Positions 1-10,714 of a stretch of 64,000 bases of DNA are shown here, in pieces. Both the position numbers and the translations under genes were made by a program. The stretch spans positions 150,304 to 214,303 of the forward strand of contig JANUSC010000374.1 in the NCBI GenBank assembly GCA_025200525.1. The letters run 5' to 3'. The DNA comes from Camellia lanceoleosa. Its lineage: Eukaryota > Streptophyta > Magnoliopsida > Ericales > Theaceae. Positions within the stretch are counted from its first letter, which is position 1. Each line of letters begins with the position of its first letter. The notes beneath the pieces were generated by a model, which saw nothing but the letters and a program-made list of their open reading frames with translations, ran no database searches and had not been told where the DNA came from.

Positions 1-252
1 TTTATTAAAATTTTAAGGTAATAATGTATTTATTTTGTGATCTCATATACACTTTGTCACTAAATTAAGAAATAAAGTATAAATAAAATAACAAAATAAG
101 AGTATTATTATCTTAAAATAATCAATAATGAGTATTATTATTTTAAAAATTCAATAAATGTGTCATATATTTTACATATAATTTGATTTTTTTGTAAATT
201 TCTAATAAAATCTTAACAAAAAAAATTTAGCTATAATAAGATAATATTTTAA

Positions 253-461
253 GGCCTCGGTTGGGAATATACTTTTTTAGTAACTTTTTAGCTAAAATTT
301 GATGTAAAAAAAATTATTATGTTTGGAATGACTTTTTAATTTTTTGCAAAAAAGTAGAGAGAAAATGAAATTTTTGACTTTTTGATATATATTGTTAGCT
401 TTTTATTTTTTTAGTGACTTTTTGACTTTTTAATTAAAATCACCATTTATCAAACGAGACC
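253..461. mobile_element. Tourist/PIF-Harbinger-like MITE
   Basis: A 209-bp AT-rich element. The left end reads GGCCTCGGTTGGGAA and the reverse complement of the right end reads GGTCTCGTTTGATAA, an imperfect terminal inverted repeat. It is flanked by TAA on both sides (250-252 and 462-464), the 3-bp target duplication expected for PIF/Harbinger MITEs. There is no coding capacity. The superfamily is inferred from the TSD and TIR only. Confidence 0.6.
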
Positions 462-630
462 TAAGAGACAAAATTGAAGGAACAAAATACAAGTGAGTGA
501 TAATTTAAGGAAACTCTCCAATTTACCTAAAATTAAAGGTAAAGAAGCAAAAACACATGTTTAGTTTGGACAACAACGATACATCTATTTAAAACTAAAG
601 TTTTAATTGAGCTCTAGTGAGGTGAAAAGT

Positions 631-634
<4 letters not shown>

Positions 635-661
<27 letters not shown>
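635..661. repeat. Poly-A tract
   Basis: An adenine run of about 26 bases. Its length in an assembly is unreliable. No retroposon body was recognised in front of it. Confidence 0.7.
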
Positions 662-756
662 GAAGGGCAAAACATTAAATCAGATGGGTCTTACATACAC
701 ATTAAAACTATTAGAGCTCACAAATTAGAGATCCAAGATATTTTTGTTAGTTTGGG

Positions 757-988
757 CTTGTTTGGTTTATTTTGTATCTTACGATACAATTTTTTTTAAA
801 AATTAAATTTTGTTTAGTTTTAATTTTTTTTTAAATCATTCTCTTTTCTACACATCAATCAATCATTTTTTTTCTCTCCTCTCATTCTCAATCATTTTTC
901 TCTCACACACATCTACTCAACTACAAAAAAATATCAAATTATCCTAAACTCCAAAACTATTTTCAAAATATACAACCAAACAAATCAA
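757..988. repeat. AT-rich MITE-like repeat, copy 1
   Basis: Starts with TTGTTTGGTTTATTTTG and ends with a diverged inverted copy (CAACCAAACAAATC). Its interior, with the phrase CTCATTCTCAATCATTTTTC and a CTCTCACACACATCTACTCAAC stretch, recurs at about 1565-1790. Two copies with shared interior and inverted ends indicate a MITE family. No clear target-site duplication was seen. Confidence 0.45.
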
Positions 989-1003
989 AAAAAAAAAAAT
1001 TAA

Positions 1004-1215
1004 GTTGCGTTTAGTAGAGTTTTGTAAATATGATTTAATAATAAAGTTGTATTTTAAGTTTGTGAATTTTGGAATTGTGATTTGAGTGTAGAAAATTTAC
1101 TTAGTGAAAGAGTTTTCAAAAGAGTTTTGAATTGAGTTGGAAATTTTTGATGTGATGTATGATATTTGATACAAAAACTTACAACTCATAACCAAACACA
1201 CAATTTAAAATTCTA
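1004..1215. repeat. AT-rich MITE-like repeat sharing sequence with 51.9-53.1 kb
   Basis: Begins near GCGTTTAGTAGAG and ends near ACCAAACACAC. It carries the phrase TGATTTGAGTGTAG, which also occurs in the long AT-rich repeat at 51900-53064. I infer a dispersed non-coding repeat family. The ends are not defined. Confidence 0.35.
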
Positions 1216-1564
1216 TTAAAACTCATAAAAAAAATTTAAAAATTCAAAAAATATTTTTTATTGAATATATAAAAATTAACACATGTCAATTGAAAAAATA
1301 AATAAAAATAAATTTGCACTGTTTCGGTCAATCGGGCGGACGACCGGTGGGACGATCGGTAGATCAAATTTTTCCCGCCTCCGACCACATTTTCAAAAGT
1401 GAGTATGGAATTAATTTTTGAAAATTCTAAACAGACATTATGTTCAAATGAAGCTCTAGATCTAACTTTCCAGAGCTTCATCAAACAGAGCCTTAACTCT
1501 CTCTCCAAATTTTTTTTTTTTTAAAAAAAATTTCTCAAAACATATTTTTTTTTTTTAAATATTC

Positions 1565-1790
1565 CAAATATATGTTTGGTTGAATTTGTTTCTAAAAAAA
1601 TTCAAAATCATTTTTCTTTTTATTATATATCAATCAACTACTTTTTGTCTCTCATTTTTCATTCTCAATCACTTTTTCTCTCACACTCATCTATTCAACT
1701 AAAAAAAAAAAAAAAATACCAAATCATCCTAAATTTTAAAACTCTAAAAATAAAAATTATTTTCAAAATATACTAATAAATAAATTTTTA
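1565..1790. repeat. AT-rich MITE-like repeat, copy 2
   Basis: A second copy of the repeat at 757-988. It shares the CATTCTCAATCA, TTTTTCTCTCACAC and CATCTATTCAACT interior and the following AAATCATCCTAAA segment. It has no coding capacity. Confidence 0.45.
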
Positions 1791-1903
1791 AATTTTTTTA
1801 AAAAATTTTTTTAAAAAATTATATCTCAAAACACAAATAGTATTACGTAGCTCAAATTTAAACTTATCTCATATAACTCGAATTTTATTTTGCAAGTCAT
1901 CTG

Positions 1904-1946
<43 letters not shown>
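1904..1946. repeat. Poly-A tract (43 bases)
   Basis: An uninterrupted run of 43 adenines. The preceding sequence was not recognised as a SINE or processed pseudogene. Confidence 0.8.
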
Positions 1947-1949
<3 letters not shown>

Positions 1950-2073
1950 GACAACCACAATCAAAGGTGACAATAGTAATAAATAATTATTTTATCTGAT
2001 TATCTGAATAATCATCTAACCAATCATGACAAATCAATCAGTTAACACAAATTCAAACATTCGGGATAGCTAA

Positions 2074-2574
2074 GAGCATCTCCAATGCATGCTTCATATC
2101 TTTAAATATGGAGGATCCTCTCTAAAAAACAACTCCAACCCATCCTCTATATCTTTCTCTATTTGGGAGGAGGATGAATTGATCCTCCAAATATAGAAGG
2201 AGGATGAAAAAATGGAGGATCACTCTAAAATACTATTCACTCTTTTTTGATCTTTAATTTTGTCTTTATAACTTAATATGTATATTCAATATTTATAAAA
2301 TTAGTTTCATTAAAAAGATATTGACAATACCTTTAAAATAAACCAATATTAATTATATTTAACAAAAAATTAAATAAAATAATTTAAATTTTGAAAAAAA
2401 AACTGGATAAAATTTGAAAAAAAAGTAAGAAAATATTTAAATTTTTGAAAAAATAGAAATATATGATTAAAATTGTCATAATTAATAAAATCCTTTAAAC
2501 TCACTTTTTGAATAAAAAATATTATTTTATTTCTCTATATTAGAGAAATATAGATGAATGAATTGGAGACGCTC
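2074..2574. mobile_element. MITE in the upstream region of the ARO gene (GAGC-ATCTCCAA type)
   Basis: A 501-bp element. The left end is GAGCATCTCCAATGCAT and the reverse complement of the right end is GAGCGTCTCCAATTCAT. It is flanked by TAA at 2071-2073 and at 2575-2577. The interior has repeated GGAGGATG/CATCCTCC segments and no ORF. GAGCATCTCCAA termini with TAA/TTA duplications are a common plant MITE type, assigned by inference to PIF/Harbinger. The element ends 315 bp before the ARO start codon, so it may lie in the promoter. Confidence 0.7.
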
Positions 2575-2636
2575 TAAACTCCAGCCACCAACCATTTGTG
2601 CCCAAACAGAGCGAAAGACCAAACCCAAACACCCCC

Positions 2637-2638
<2 letters not shown>

Positions 2639-2676
<38 letters not shown>
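2639..2676 (+). repeat. (CT)19 microsatellite in the ARO 5' leader or promoter
   Basis: Nineteen perfect CT units about 215 bp before the ARO start codon. Pyrimidine-rich CT repeats are common in plant 5' UTRs and core promoters. No clear TATA box was seen nearby. Confidence 0.9.
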
Positions 2677-2680
<4 letters not shown>

Positions 2681-2889
2681 CCACCATGAGTCATGACCAT
2701 GACCTGTTCCAATTGAGAGCCGTCAAAAAGTCACCGACCCCAACTCCCTCCTAATCTTTCAACAATCTCTCTGTTTTCCATCATTCCCACAAATACCCAC
2801 TTCTCTGATTTCTTCAATTTGATTTGATTCGATTCAATTCAATTCGATCTCCACAAATTCCAGTCGCCGGCGATTTGGGTTTTCCGGAG

Positions 2890-4869
2890 ATGGCGGACAT
2901 AGTCAAGAAGCAGATCTTAGCAAAGCCGATTCATTTAGCCGACCAAGTCATCAAAGCCGCCGACGAAGCCAGTTCCTTCAAGTCCGACTGTTCCGAGCTC
3001 AAGTCCAAGGCTGAAAAACTGGTCACCCTACTCCGCCAAGCCGCACGCGCCGGCAACGACCTCTACGAGCGCCCCACGCTCCGCATCATCGACGACACCG
3101 AACAAGTCCTCGAAAAAGCCCTAGCTCTCGTCCACAAGTGCCGAGCCAACGGTTTAGTCAAGCGAGTCTTCACCCTCATCCCCGCCGCCGCCTTCCGCAA
3201 GATGTCGGCTCAGCTCGAGAACTCCATCGGCGACGTCTCCTGGCTCCTCCGCGTCTCCGCTACCGGCGACGACCGCGCCGATGAGTACCTCGGGCTCCCT
3301 CCCATCGCCGCCAACGAGCCGATTCTCTGCCTGATTTGGGAACAAATCGCGACTCTGTCCACCGGGTCGCTGGATGACCGCGCCGACGCCGCGGCTTCCT
3401 GGTCTCTGGCCCGAGACAACGAGCGCTACGGAAAGCTGATCATCGAGGAAGATGGGATTGGACCGTTGCTGAGATTGGTGAAAGAGGGCAAAGTTGAGGG
3501 TCAAGAAAACGCGGCTCGAGCCGTGGGTCTTCTGGGTCGCGACCCTGAAAGCGTGGATCGCATGCTTCTTGGTGGTGTTTGCTCTGTGTTTGCCAAAATC
3601 CTCAAAGATGGTCCCATGAAAGTTCAATCTGTGGTGGCTTGGGCTGTTTCAGAGCTCGTTGATCACCACCCCAAATGTCAAGATCTCTTTGCCCAACACA
3701 ATATCATTCGTCTTCTCGTCAGCCATCTCGCTTTCGAGACCGTTCAAGAACACAGTAAGTACGCAATTACTCATAAATCATCCATTCATGCTCTTGTAGT
3801 TGCCACTAATACTGCAAATGTCAATAACAATCTCAATAAATCAAACGCGAATGCAAATGCGAATAGAATCCAGCATCCTTTGGGTAATAATCAACCCAGT
3901 CAAATGCATAATGTGGTTGCTACTACAATGGCCTTGAATGCTAAATCAAAGTTGCAGCACCAAAGTAATGGTTTAAATCAAACCAATCATGCTGAGACTA
4001 GCAACAATAATAGCAATAGCAATAACAATAACAATGCGGCGAAGCAAAACCCACAAGTCTATCACCATCACAGTAATCATTCAGTAACCGGGGCTAGCAT
4101 GAAAGGGAGGGAAATGGAGGACCCGGATACCAAGGCTTCTATGAAAGCAATGGCTGCTAGAGCACTTTGGCACCTTGCCAAAGGAAACTCACCCATTTGC
4201 CGGAGCATTACTGAATCGAGAGCTCTGTTGTGCTTTGCGGTTCTGTTAGAGAAAGGACCCGAAGATGTCAAGTACAATTCGGCCATGGCTTTAATGGAAA
4301 TCACAGCAGTGGCTGAGAAAGATGCTGATTTGAGAAGGTCAGCGTTCAAGCCCAATTCGCCCGCTTGTAAAGCCATTGTCGATCAATTACTGAAGATCAT
4401 TGATGAGGGAGATTCAGAACTTCTTATCCCATGTGTAAAGGCTATTGGAAATTTGGCTAGGACTTTTCGAGCCACTGAGACAAGGACGATAAGCCCATTA
4501 GTACGATTGTTGGATGAGAAAGAAGCTGTGGTTTCTAAGGAGGCTTGCATTGCTCTCACGAAGTTTGCCTGCACTGATAACTATCTCCACCTTGATCACT
4601 CCAAGGCTATAATTGATGCTGGAGGAGCAAAGCACCTAATCCAGCTTGCTTACTTTGGAGAACACATGGTTCAGAGTCCTGCATTGGTTCTTCTTTGCTA
4701 CATTGCAATGCATGTACCAGACAGTGGGGAGCATGCTGAAGCCAACGTGCTCACTGTGCTTGAATGGGCGTCCAAGCAAGGGCACTTGGGTCAAGATACT
4801 GCTGTTTGGGCATTGTTGCAAGAGGCGAAAAGTAGGTTGGATCTTTATCAATCCAAAGGTTCAAGGTAA
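2890..4869 (+). CDS. ARO: ARMADILLO-REPEAT-ONLY (ARO) family protein, 659 aa
   Basis: A single-exon gene. The frame is open further upstream to a TTG at 2824, but the first ATG (2890) gives MADIVKKQILAKPIHLADQ, the family N-terminus, and a length of 659 aa that fits ARO proteins (about 610-670 aa in Arabidopsis). Residues 1-150 form the helical N-terminal region. Armadillo-type helical repeats follow at about 180-300 (for example DGIGPLLRLVKEGKVEGQ). An Asn/Ala-rich low-complexity insert covers about 310-380. Further ARM repeats run from about 410 to the end (ALWHLAKGN, CVKAIGNLARTF, ACIALTKFACTDNYLHLD). In Arabidopsis, ARO proteins act at the cell cortex in polarised growth of pollen tubes, root hairs and trichomes, in connection with ROP GTPase signalling; I infer the same role here. 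Which ARO paralogue this is cannot be decided. The 5' half is markedly richer in G/C at third positions than the 3' half. No frameshift or internal stop is present. Confidence 0.93.
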   Translation: MADIVKKQILAKPIHLADQVIKAADEASSFKSDCSELKSKAEKLVTLLRQAARAGNDLYERPTLRIIDDTEQVLEKALALVHKCRANGLVKRVFTLIPAAAFRKMSAQLENSIGDVSWLLRVSATGDDRADEYLGLPPIAANEPILCLIWEQIATLSTGSLDDRADAAASWSLARDNERYGKLIIEEDGIGPLLRLVKEGKVEGQENAARAVGLLGRDPESVDRMLLGGVCSVFAKILKDGPMKVQSVVAWAVSELVDHHPKCQDLFAQHNIIRLLVSHLAFETVQEHSKYAITHKSSIHALVVATNTANVNNNLNKSNANANANRIQHPLGNNQPSQMHNVVATTMALNAKSKLQHQSNGLNQTNHAETSNNNSNSNNNNNAAKQNPQVYHHHSNHSVTGASMKGREMEDPDTKASMKAMAARALWHLAKGNSPICRSITESRALLCFAVLLEKGPEDVKYNSAMALMEITAVAEKDADLRRSAFKPNSPACKAIVDQLLKIIDEGDSELLIPCVKAIGNLARTFRATETRTISPLVRLLDEKEAVVSKEACIALTKFACTDNYLHLDHSKAIIDAGGAKHLIQLAYFGEHMVQSPALVLLCYIAMHVPDSGEHAEANVLTVLEWASKQGHLGQDTAVWALLQEAKSRLDLYQSKGSR

Positions 4870-6412
4870 GGCTACAACTCGGGTTCATTGAGAGTCTGTC
4901 CAAGCTCAGTCGAAAAATATAGAGATTTGATCTTTCTACAATCCATCATACACTTCACAATATTTGTTGTTAGATATAAGTTTTTCTTTTCTACCAAAAA
5001 AAAAAAAAAAACCAGAGAAAGATAGAAGTTTCCCTTTTACTTTCTTTTTTTGCTGTTGTATTCTCCTGGATTGTACATACAATTGGTTGTTGTATTGTAT
5101 GCAATTGTTAAGGAAAATCCCCAATTGTTTATTATTATTAGTCTGTTTTATGTTTATTGAGTTTTCATTGTTGAAGGCCTTTTAAAAATGTTGTTGTACT
5201 AATGTTCTCTAAACCATGTAATATATCAAATTTTGATATATGTATAATTAATATTTTTTTTTTCCTTTTTTCTTCATTGAAGTGAATTTTTATCTGCTTT
5301 TGTATTTCTCTTTTTAGCTTAGGAACAATGAACAATGTATTACTAGTGTGTTGGACATGATTTAACTTGAATAAAAGGATTGATTGGAAATGATGCCTGG
5401 TTGCCCATATCAAAGTTTGTCAAAAATGCTGTTCTAGTGGATTCTTGAATGCTCATTTTTAGATAACTAGGAGTGGTGCATTGCTTACATTAATTGTTGA
5501 TTTTGAATGGTGGAGTTCACATTTTTATCCTTGCAACCAAGACAAACAATAGTTTTTTGGGTCAAAAAGCGATTTCATTTATTTGTTTATTTATTTTTTT
5601 TTTTTTTTGGAAATTAAACTGCATTATACAATTCAATTTTGCGTTCACACTGAACTAACCTGTTTATAGTTATAAAGCAGAGTGCCAATGAAAACTTGAA
5701 AAAGGTTTTTTTGGACAGTTGACCTTGAATATTTCAATTCCCACTTTTGCTATGGCAATGAGAACCTGAATGTTTCAACCATAGCATCCAAATTACACAA
5801 GAAGCAGCAGACTATACACAACCTTTCACCGGACAGAGCCTCCCCGAGTTATTAATCTCCTCTCAAGTTCCGGTAGTACAAAAATTACAGCACGGAAAGA
5901 GATTCGAGTAGGTCCACTCCACAGCATCCAAAACATCCATATCAATTGCAGTCATATATTTTGCCATGTGAACTGAAAACAAATTTGAAAAGAATAAGGA
6001 TGAAAGTGATTACTTATAATACATTGATGCCAACGTGTGACTTAGCGGAAGGTCGCAACTGTAACTGTCCTCCCTCAAAAACCAACAATTTTAATAGCCA
6101 GAATTTTGGTTACCTGTCCTTCGGCCATATTTTAATCATCCTTGCATCATATTAAGAGGTTAACGGGTTGGTCGATGGCTAGTGATGGGAAGGAATTCTT
6201 CATGTACAAGAGAGAGGGACATAAACATTTTCTTAATAGTTCAGAAATGAAATATATCAGGTTAACTTTTCTTAATAGTTGAGAAATAAAATAAAAAGAT
6301 CAATCTTTGGAATGAAATATATTGTTTGAATGTTTTCCATGACTTGAGTGACTGACCCAAGTTATAATTAATTTGGAAATTGAAAGTTGATAATCAGAAG
6401 GAAAAAAATAAA
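4870..6412. other. Intergenic sequence downstream of ARO
   Basis: The first 500 bases probably hold the ARO 3' UTR. AATAAA-type signals occur, for example near 5370, but none can be singled out. The rest is AT-rich. I see no conserved ORF, RNA gene or transposon terminus. Confidence 0.5.
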
Positions 6413-6704
6413 GGGTAAACTACCAATAGGTCCTACTTGGGAGACTTATTACCCAATAGGTCCTACTTTGAGACTTATTACCCATTAAGTCCTATTTGAT
6501 ATAATTTATTAAGTGATAAAGACAAATTTATTAGTCTTTTTTTTTAATGAATAATTTTATAGTGATAAATTTATCAGTCTCTTTTTTTATGAATAATTTT
6601 TTAGTGATAAATTTATCACTCTCTTATTTTTATAGTGTTAAATTTATTAGTTAGGACCTGTAGGTAAATAAGTCTAGTGAATAGGACTAATTGGTAAGTA
6701 CCCC
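6413..6704. mobile_element. Mutator-type MITE with 9-bp target duplication
   Basis: A 292-bp element. The left terminus is GGGTAAACTACCAATAGGTCC and the reverse complement of the right terminus is GGGGTACTTACCAATTAGTCC, so the TIR is about 20 bp and imperfect. An identical 9-mer AAAAATAAA lies at 6404-6412 and 6705-6713, which fits a Mutator-like target duplication, although the 9-mer is low in complexity. Inside are a duplicated 30-bp unit (CAATAGGTCCTACTT..) and about three copies of a roughly 58-bp unit containing AGTGATAAATTTATCA. It has no coding capacity. Confidence 0.65.
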
Positions 6705-6999
6705 AAAAATAAAAGCATTTCTTCCTTAATTTCTCAATCATTTATTTTTTCAACTTAAAATTATTTATTTATGCTTCATAAGTTATAAATAAAAATTACA
6801 CTAAATATTAAATAAATTCTCAAAAAAAAAAAAATTATAAATAATTTTTATAAACTACACCAAACAAGGTGGTCTTTTTAACCAGATTCCATAGGTGATT
6901 AAAGGTATATAATGCCCTGCACAAAACAAAAGCAAAAACAACAGAACTCAAAGAACACTGGAAGACCAACTGCTTCATCAATTCATCAACCATCCAATC

Positions 7000-7620
7000 A
7001 TTCATTTTAAACCCCCTTATAAGAAAAATAATAGGAAGAAAATAGAGGACATTGCATTTTAAATTGAATTTTACCAGAGCTATAAGTAAGTGTGGGGCCG
7101 AGAAAATGATTACCAAGGACAACAAACAGAGTATTCAAGCCCATCTCAGATGGGCCAAATTAAGTCCATGCCCATCTCAGATGGGCCGAATAAAGCCCAA
7201 GCCCGTCAGACGTTGGGCTTGTGACGAGTATACACAACAACAAAGAGAGTACGCTGAGTTGAGTGTACCTGTATTGAATAGAAGAGCAGAATATGTCGAG
7301 AGAGTCAACATGGACCCACCAAGTGGGACCAGAGTGTTCATTTCAAGGGAAGTATAGTAGAGGGATAGATCCTGACAGGATGACAATGAGAGGCTAAGCT
7401 ACATGGAGTAAAAATCGAGGAGGGTGACTTTATAAAAGAAGGAGACAGACTAGAGAACAAGGTATATGCTAAGAACCTTAAAGCAAAAGAAATGAGAAAA
7501 AAAACTAACATTTCTACTGAAACTAACTAGACCATCAGGGTGTTAATTCTGGTACCACCGCCCAGAGTTTTATTCTTATTTCAAGTCGCAACTAGGGTGA
7601 TTTCCCAAGGACTCGTTTGG
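7000..7620 (+). repeat. Unclassified repeat-like segment, possible LTR remnant
   Basis: Contains two copies of a short palindromic block (CCCATCTCAGATGGGCC) about 34 bp apart near 7140 and 7170. A TATA-like CTTTATAAAAG near 7428 is followed by a purine-rich stretch, which resembles an LTR promoter. No matching second LTR, TG/CA boundary or coding domain was found, so this is only a guess. Confidence 0.2.
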
Positions 7621-8977
7621 ATAGAATAAGTATTCCATATCCACCTCCCCATAGTAAATGTAAATGAGAATTGTGTCCCTGTCATAACTTTTAATTGTAA
7701 ATACAAATTTGTTTGTACCTTTAAAAAAAATTATAATTATTTTAAGTTGTTGCTAGTATAAATTAATTTCCCTGAGAAAATAAGCCTACACATCCCTATC
7801 GCATTTTGATAAGCAAAACCATCATAAACTTGAGATTCTTTTGGTTTCATCTTTCAAAATTTGTTTTTAAATAAATTTTTATTTGTTTTTAGTGAAAGAA
7901 ATTGATAAAATAATGACTTATTGAGTGGTGCAAGATGATGTGTCCATTATAATGCATATTTTATACTTTGTTAGACCTATTTTATATATTATTTTACTTA
8001 TTATGTTTGTTTTTATATTTTTAGGTATTCTAGAACATTGGTGGAAAAATGGTGAAAAAGGAAATAAAGTTGAAATCTACATGGAAAGAAGTTAAATAAT
8101 TAAATGGGATCAATAAATCATGTATGTTGATTAGCCTAATTAGTAATTTGGTGGTTAGATCGTCTCAAGACTTGCTACAAGCAAGTCGTTTATATTTTTG
8201 GCCAACTTAGCACAAGGCAATTGTACCAATGCCGCGAAACCATATTATTTCACGAATCAAATGGACATTATTATTTTTATTTTTATTTTTTTAGATGGAT
8301 TAAGTGGACACCTTCAACAACCAAACTTCACCACTCGTATGGAAACCAAAACTTTTTATTTATTTATCAATTGTATTTTTATTATTTAATAATAGTTTAT
8401 TTTTTTATTAGGTTTAGGTTTTATCTTCTATATAAAAACATGTAACATCTATTGCGCAGGAACTTTTTGAGGAGAACAAGTAGAAGACGACTAGGGTTTT
8501 AATATTCAAGTTTCTTGTGGGTTTTATTTTAATGGTTAATATTTTTATCGTCTTGATTGTTTTCTCAATGATGTGTAACTAAATTAATAATTAAGGTTGA
8601 GGATGAAATCTCATGCTTCATAATAATTAAATATATGATTTGAATGTGTTTTCTTAAATTGTGATTTAACTGATTAATCATTTTTGTCTCTTTGTAATTA
8701 ATTCAAGAATTTTAGATATGAATTTAATCATGTTTCTTTCATGATTTAAAATCTAGTGATTAATTAGTTTACCTTAATTATTATCTTGTTAAATTCAATT
8801 ATTGGATATCTATTGTGATTTGTTAGAAGCGGATACATTAGATGATTTGATTTTAAAATTTTAGGCAAAAAAGAATGTACATAAAATTTTTATTATTAAA
8901 AAAATTTAACGATCATTTTTTCCATAATAATTAAAATTGATTTCCATATTATTGTGAAGAGAATTAAAGAAACTGTT
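7621..8977. other. AT-rich, unclassified repeat-like DNA
   Basis: The stretch around 7970-8640 has a TATA-like TATATAAAAAC near 8433 followed by a leader-like segment, reminiscent of a non-autonomous LTR element. I could not find boundaries or a second copy in this window. There are no credible ORFs. Confidence 0.25.
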
Positions 8978-9559
8978 TGTTAGTGAAAATACCAGAAAAA
9001 TTATATTTCATTAATAAATAATGCAAAGAAAATGATATACAAATAGATCAAACTGAGGTACGGATATCTCGTTTTCTTTAAAAAGATCAAACTCACTGCA
9101 GTAGGAAGAACTTAAATACTAATACAGCAGTCACGAAACTATGACTTGTCCCCTCCACGATACAACAATCCAACCACTTGTCGTATGGTTCAAACCAATT
9201 CTACACAAGATGGTGAATCCAAAGCTCCACCAAGAAAAAACACCCTTCTTTGACTAGTAATCTCTCAAGTATAGAAAAAGTTGGTGTAGAAAAGAGTAGA
9301 TGAGAGAAACAATTTATAGGCCACTAAGACCTTACAAATTACTTCAAAAAAATAATAACCATTAACTCACCACCAACTCTATGACCTTCTAATTAATCTC
9401 CATTCATGAAAAACAAAAGGTCACCAAAAATAAACGAATCTCTATTTACCAAACAAAATGAGATTCATGAGTAAGAGAAAATAAGATTCATGAACAAGAC
9501 AAAAGGTCATATTAAAGAAATAAAAATAAATAAATAAATAAAAGATATTAAAATGGTCA
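8978..9559 (-). repeat. 3' LTR of the level-1 Copia element
   Basis: A 582-bp segment whose order of motifs matches 42298-42874 along its whole length, for example ATAATGCAAAGAAAATGA, GGATATCTCGTTTTCTTTAA and TGACTTGTCCCCTCCA. It begins TGTTAG and ends GGTCA. A purine-rich GAGTGGAGAATTA (minus strand) adjoins its right edge and fits a polypurine tract. Confidence 0.8.
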
Positions 9560-10004
9560 AATAATTCTCCACTCATTTTAATATCAACAAGGATAAGAGA
9601 GATTACCAAACAAAGATAGACTAGTATACATCATGAAGGTGTGCTCTGCATTGAACCTTCATTAGTGAAACAGAAACCTCTACTCCAGAGTCAATAGTGG
9701 TCTCAGACTTGAACTATGACTGCTTAAGGATAATAAAGTATTACTGCTCACACATAATAATCCAGGTGTTGACATGAGCTTTTAATAGCTAGCACATTGC
9801 GACATTGTACTTATCCCAGTTTTCATGAGCATATTTGAGAATAAGCCTTGTTCTCATAGAAAGCGGTTCCACTTACATGTTTACATAAGTGAAATCTGTC
9901 AATGATGTTTCTATAATTTACACACCCCACTCAACAACAGCTACAGAATTTCATTAAGAGTATAAAAACTCAACCCTCAAACATTACAAGATAAATGCAC
10001 TTAC

Positions 10005-10663
10005 TGTTGGGTATACCTCCTTATTGGAGTGTGGGACCCAATTGGTTTTGGAAAAAGAGTTTAATTTGGTTTAGTATTAATTATAATATATTTTTATATA
10101 TTATATTTAATTTGAGGAGACCCAATCTAATTTAGAAACAACTAAGGTTTTGGTAAAAAAACCCTAAATTCATATATTATTTGTATTGTTTTTTTACCAA
10201 GAAACAAGTACGGCAGCAGCACTTGTTTTAATCAATTGATTGGTGGGATTTGCCTCGTGGAACAACAACTAATTGAGCTATTTGATTTATGGGACAGAGT
10301 GTTTCGATTTCGGCTATATAGTTGGATGCTTTTGTGGTATTGATTTGGTTCGTTATTTTGGGTCTTCTTCAATTCTGGTTCTGAAGATTTTGGTTCATCT
10401 ATTTGGTGAGGTCTTTCCTCTTGTTTATTTGTGATTATTTGAAATTCACCTAAGGGTGATTTTGTGAGACCATTAGTGTCTCATTTGTAATCGCTTGGAA
10501 CTTATTTGGTTGATAGTGGAATCGGATTTCGATCCCGTGGACGTACCTCACATTGAGGGAACCACGTAAAAATTCTTGTGTTGCCTTTGATTTAATTTTT
10601 CCGCATTATTTTTTATTCCCATTGATTGATTTACTTGTGGGGAATCATCGATTTTCCCTAACA
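10005..10663 (+). repeat. 5' LTR of the plus-strand Copia element
   Basis: 659 bp, beginning TGTTGGGTATACC and ending TTTCCCTAACA. A TATA-like GGCTATATAG lies near 10312. The primer site follows after two bases. Confidence 0.95.
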
Positions 10664-10665
10664 AC

Positions 10666-10677
10666 TGGTATCAGAGC
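10666..10677 (+). promoter_or_regulatory. Primer binding site (tRNA-iMet)
   Basis: TGGTATCAGAGC, the exact plant initiator-Met tRNA primer sequence, two bases after the 5' LTR. Confidence 0.95.
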
Positions 10678-10714
10678 TTACGGTTTATTTGAGTTTATTT
10701 ATTTGTATAAATCA

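Noticed and set aside
2824..2889. Longer ARO start (22 extra residues)
   Set aside because: The first codon there is TTG, not ATG, and the family N-terminus begins exactly at the ATG at 2890.
3154..3627. 157-codon open frame on the minus strand inside ARO
   Set aside because: Antisense shadow of a GC-rich coding exon; no family resemblance.
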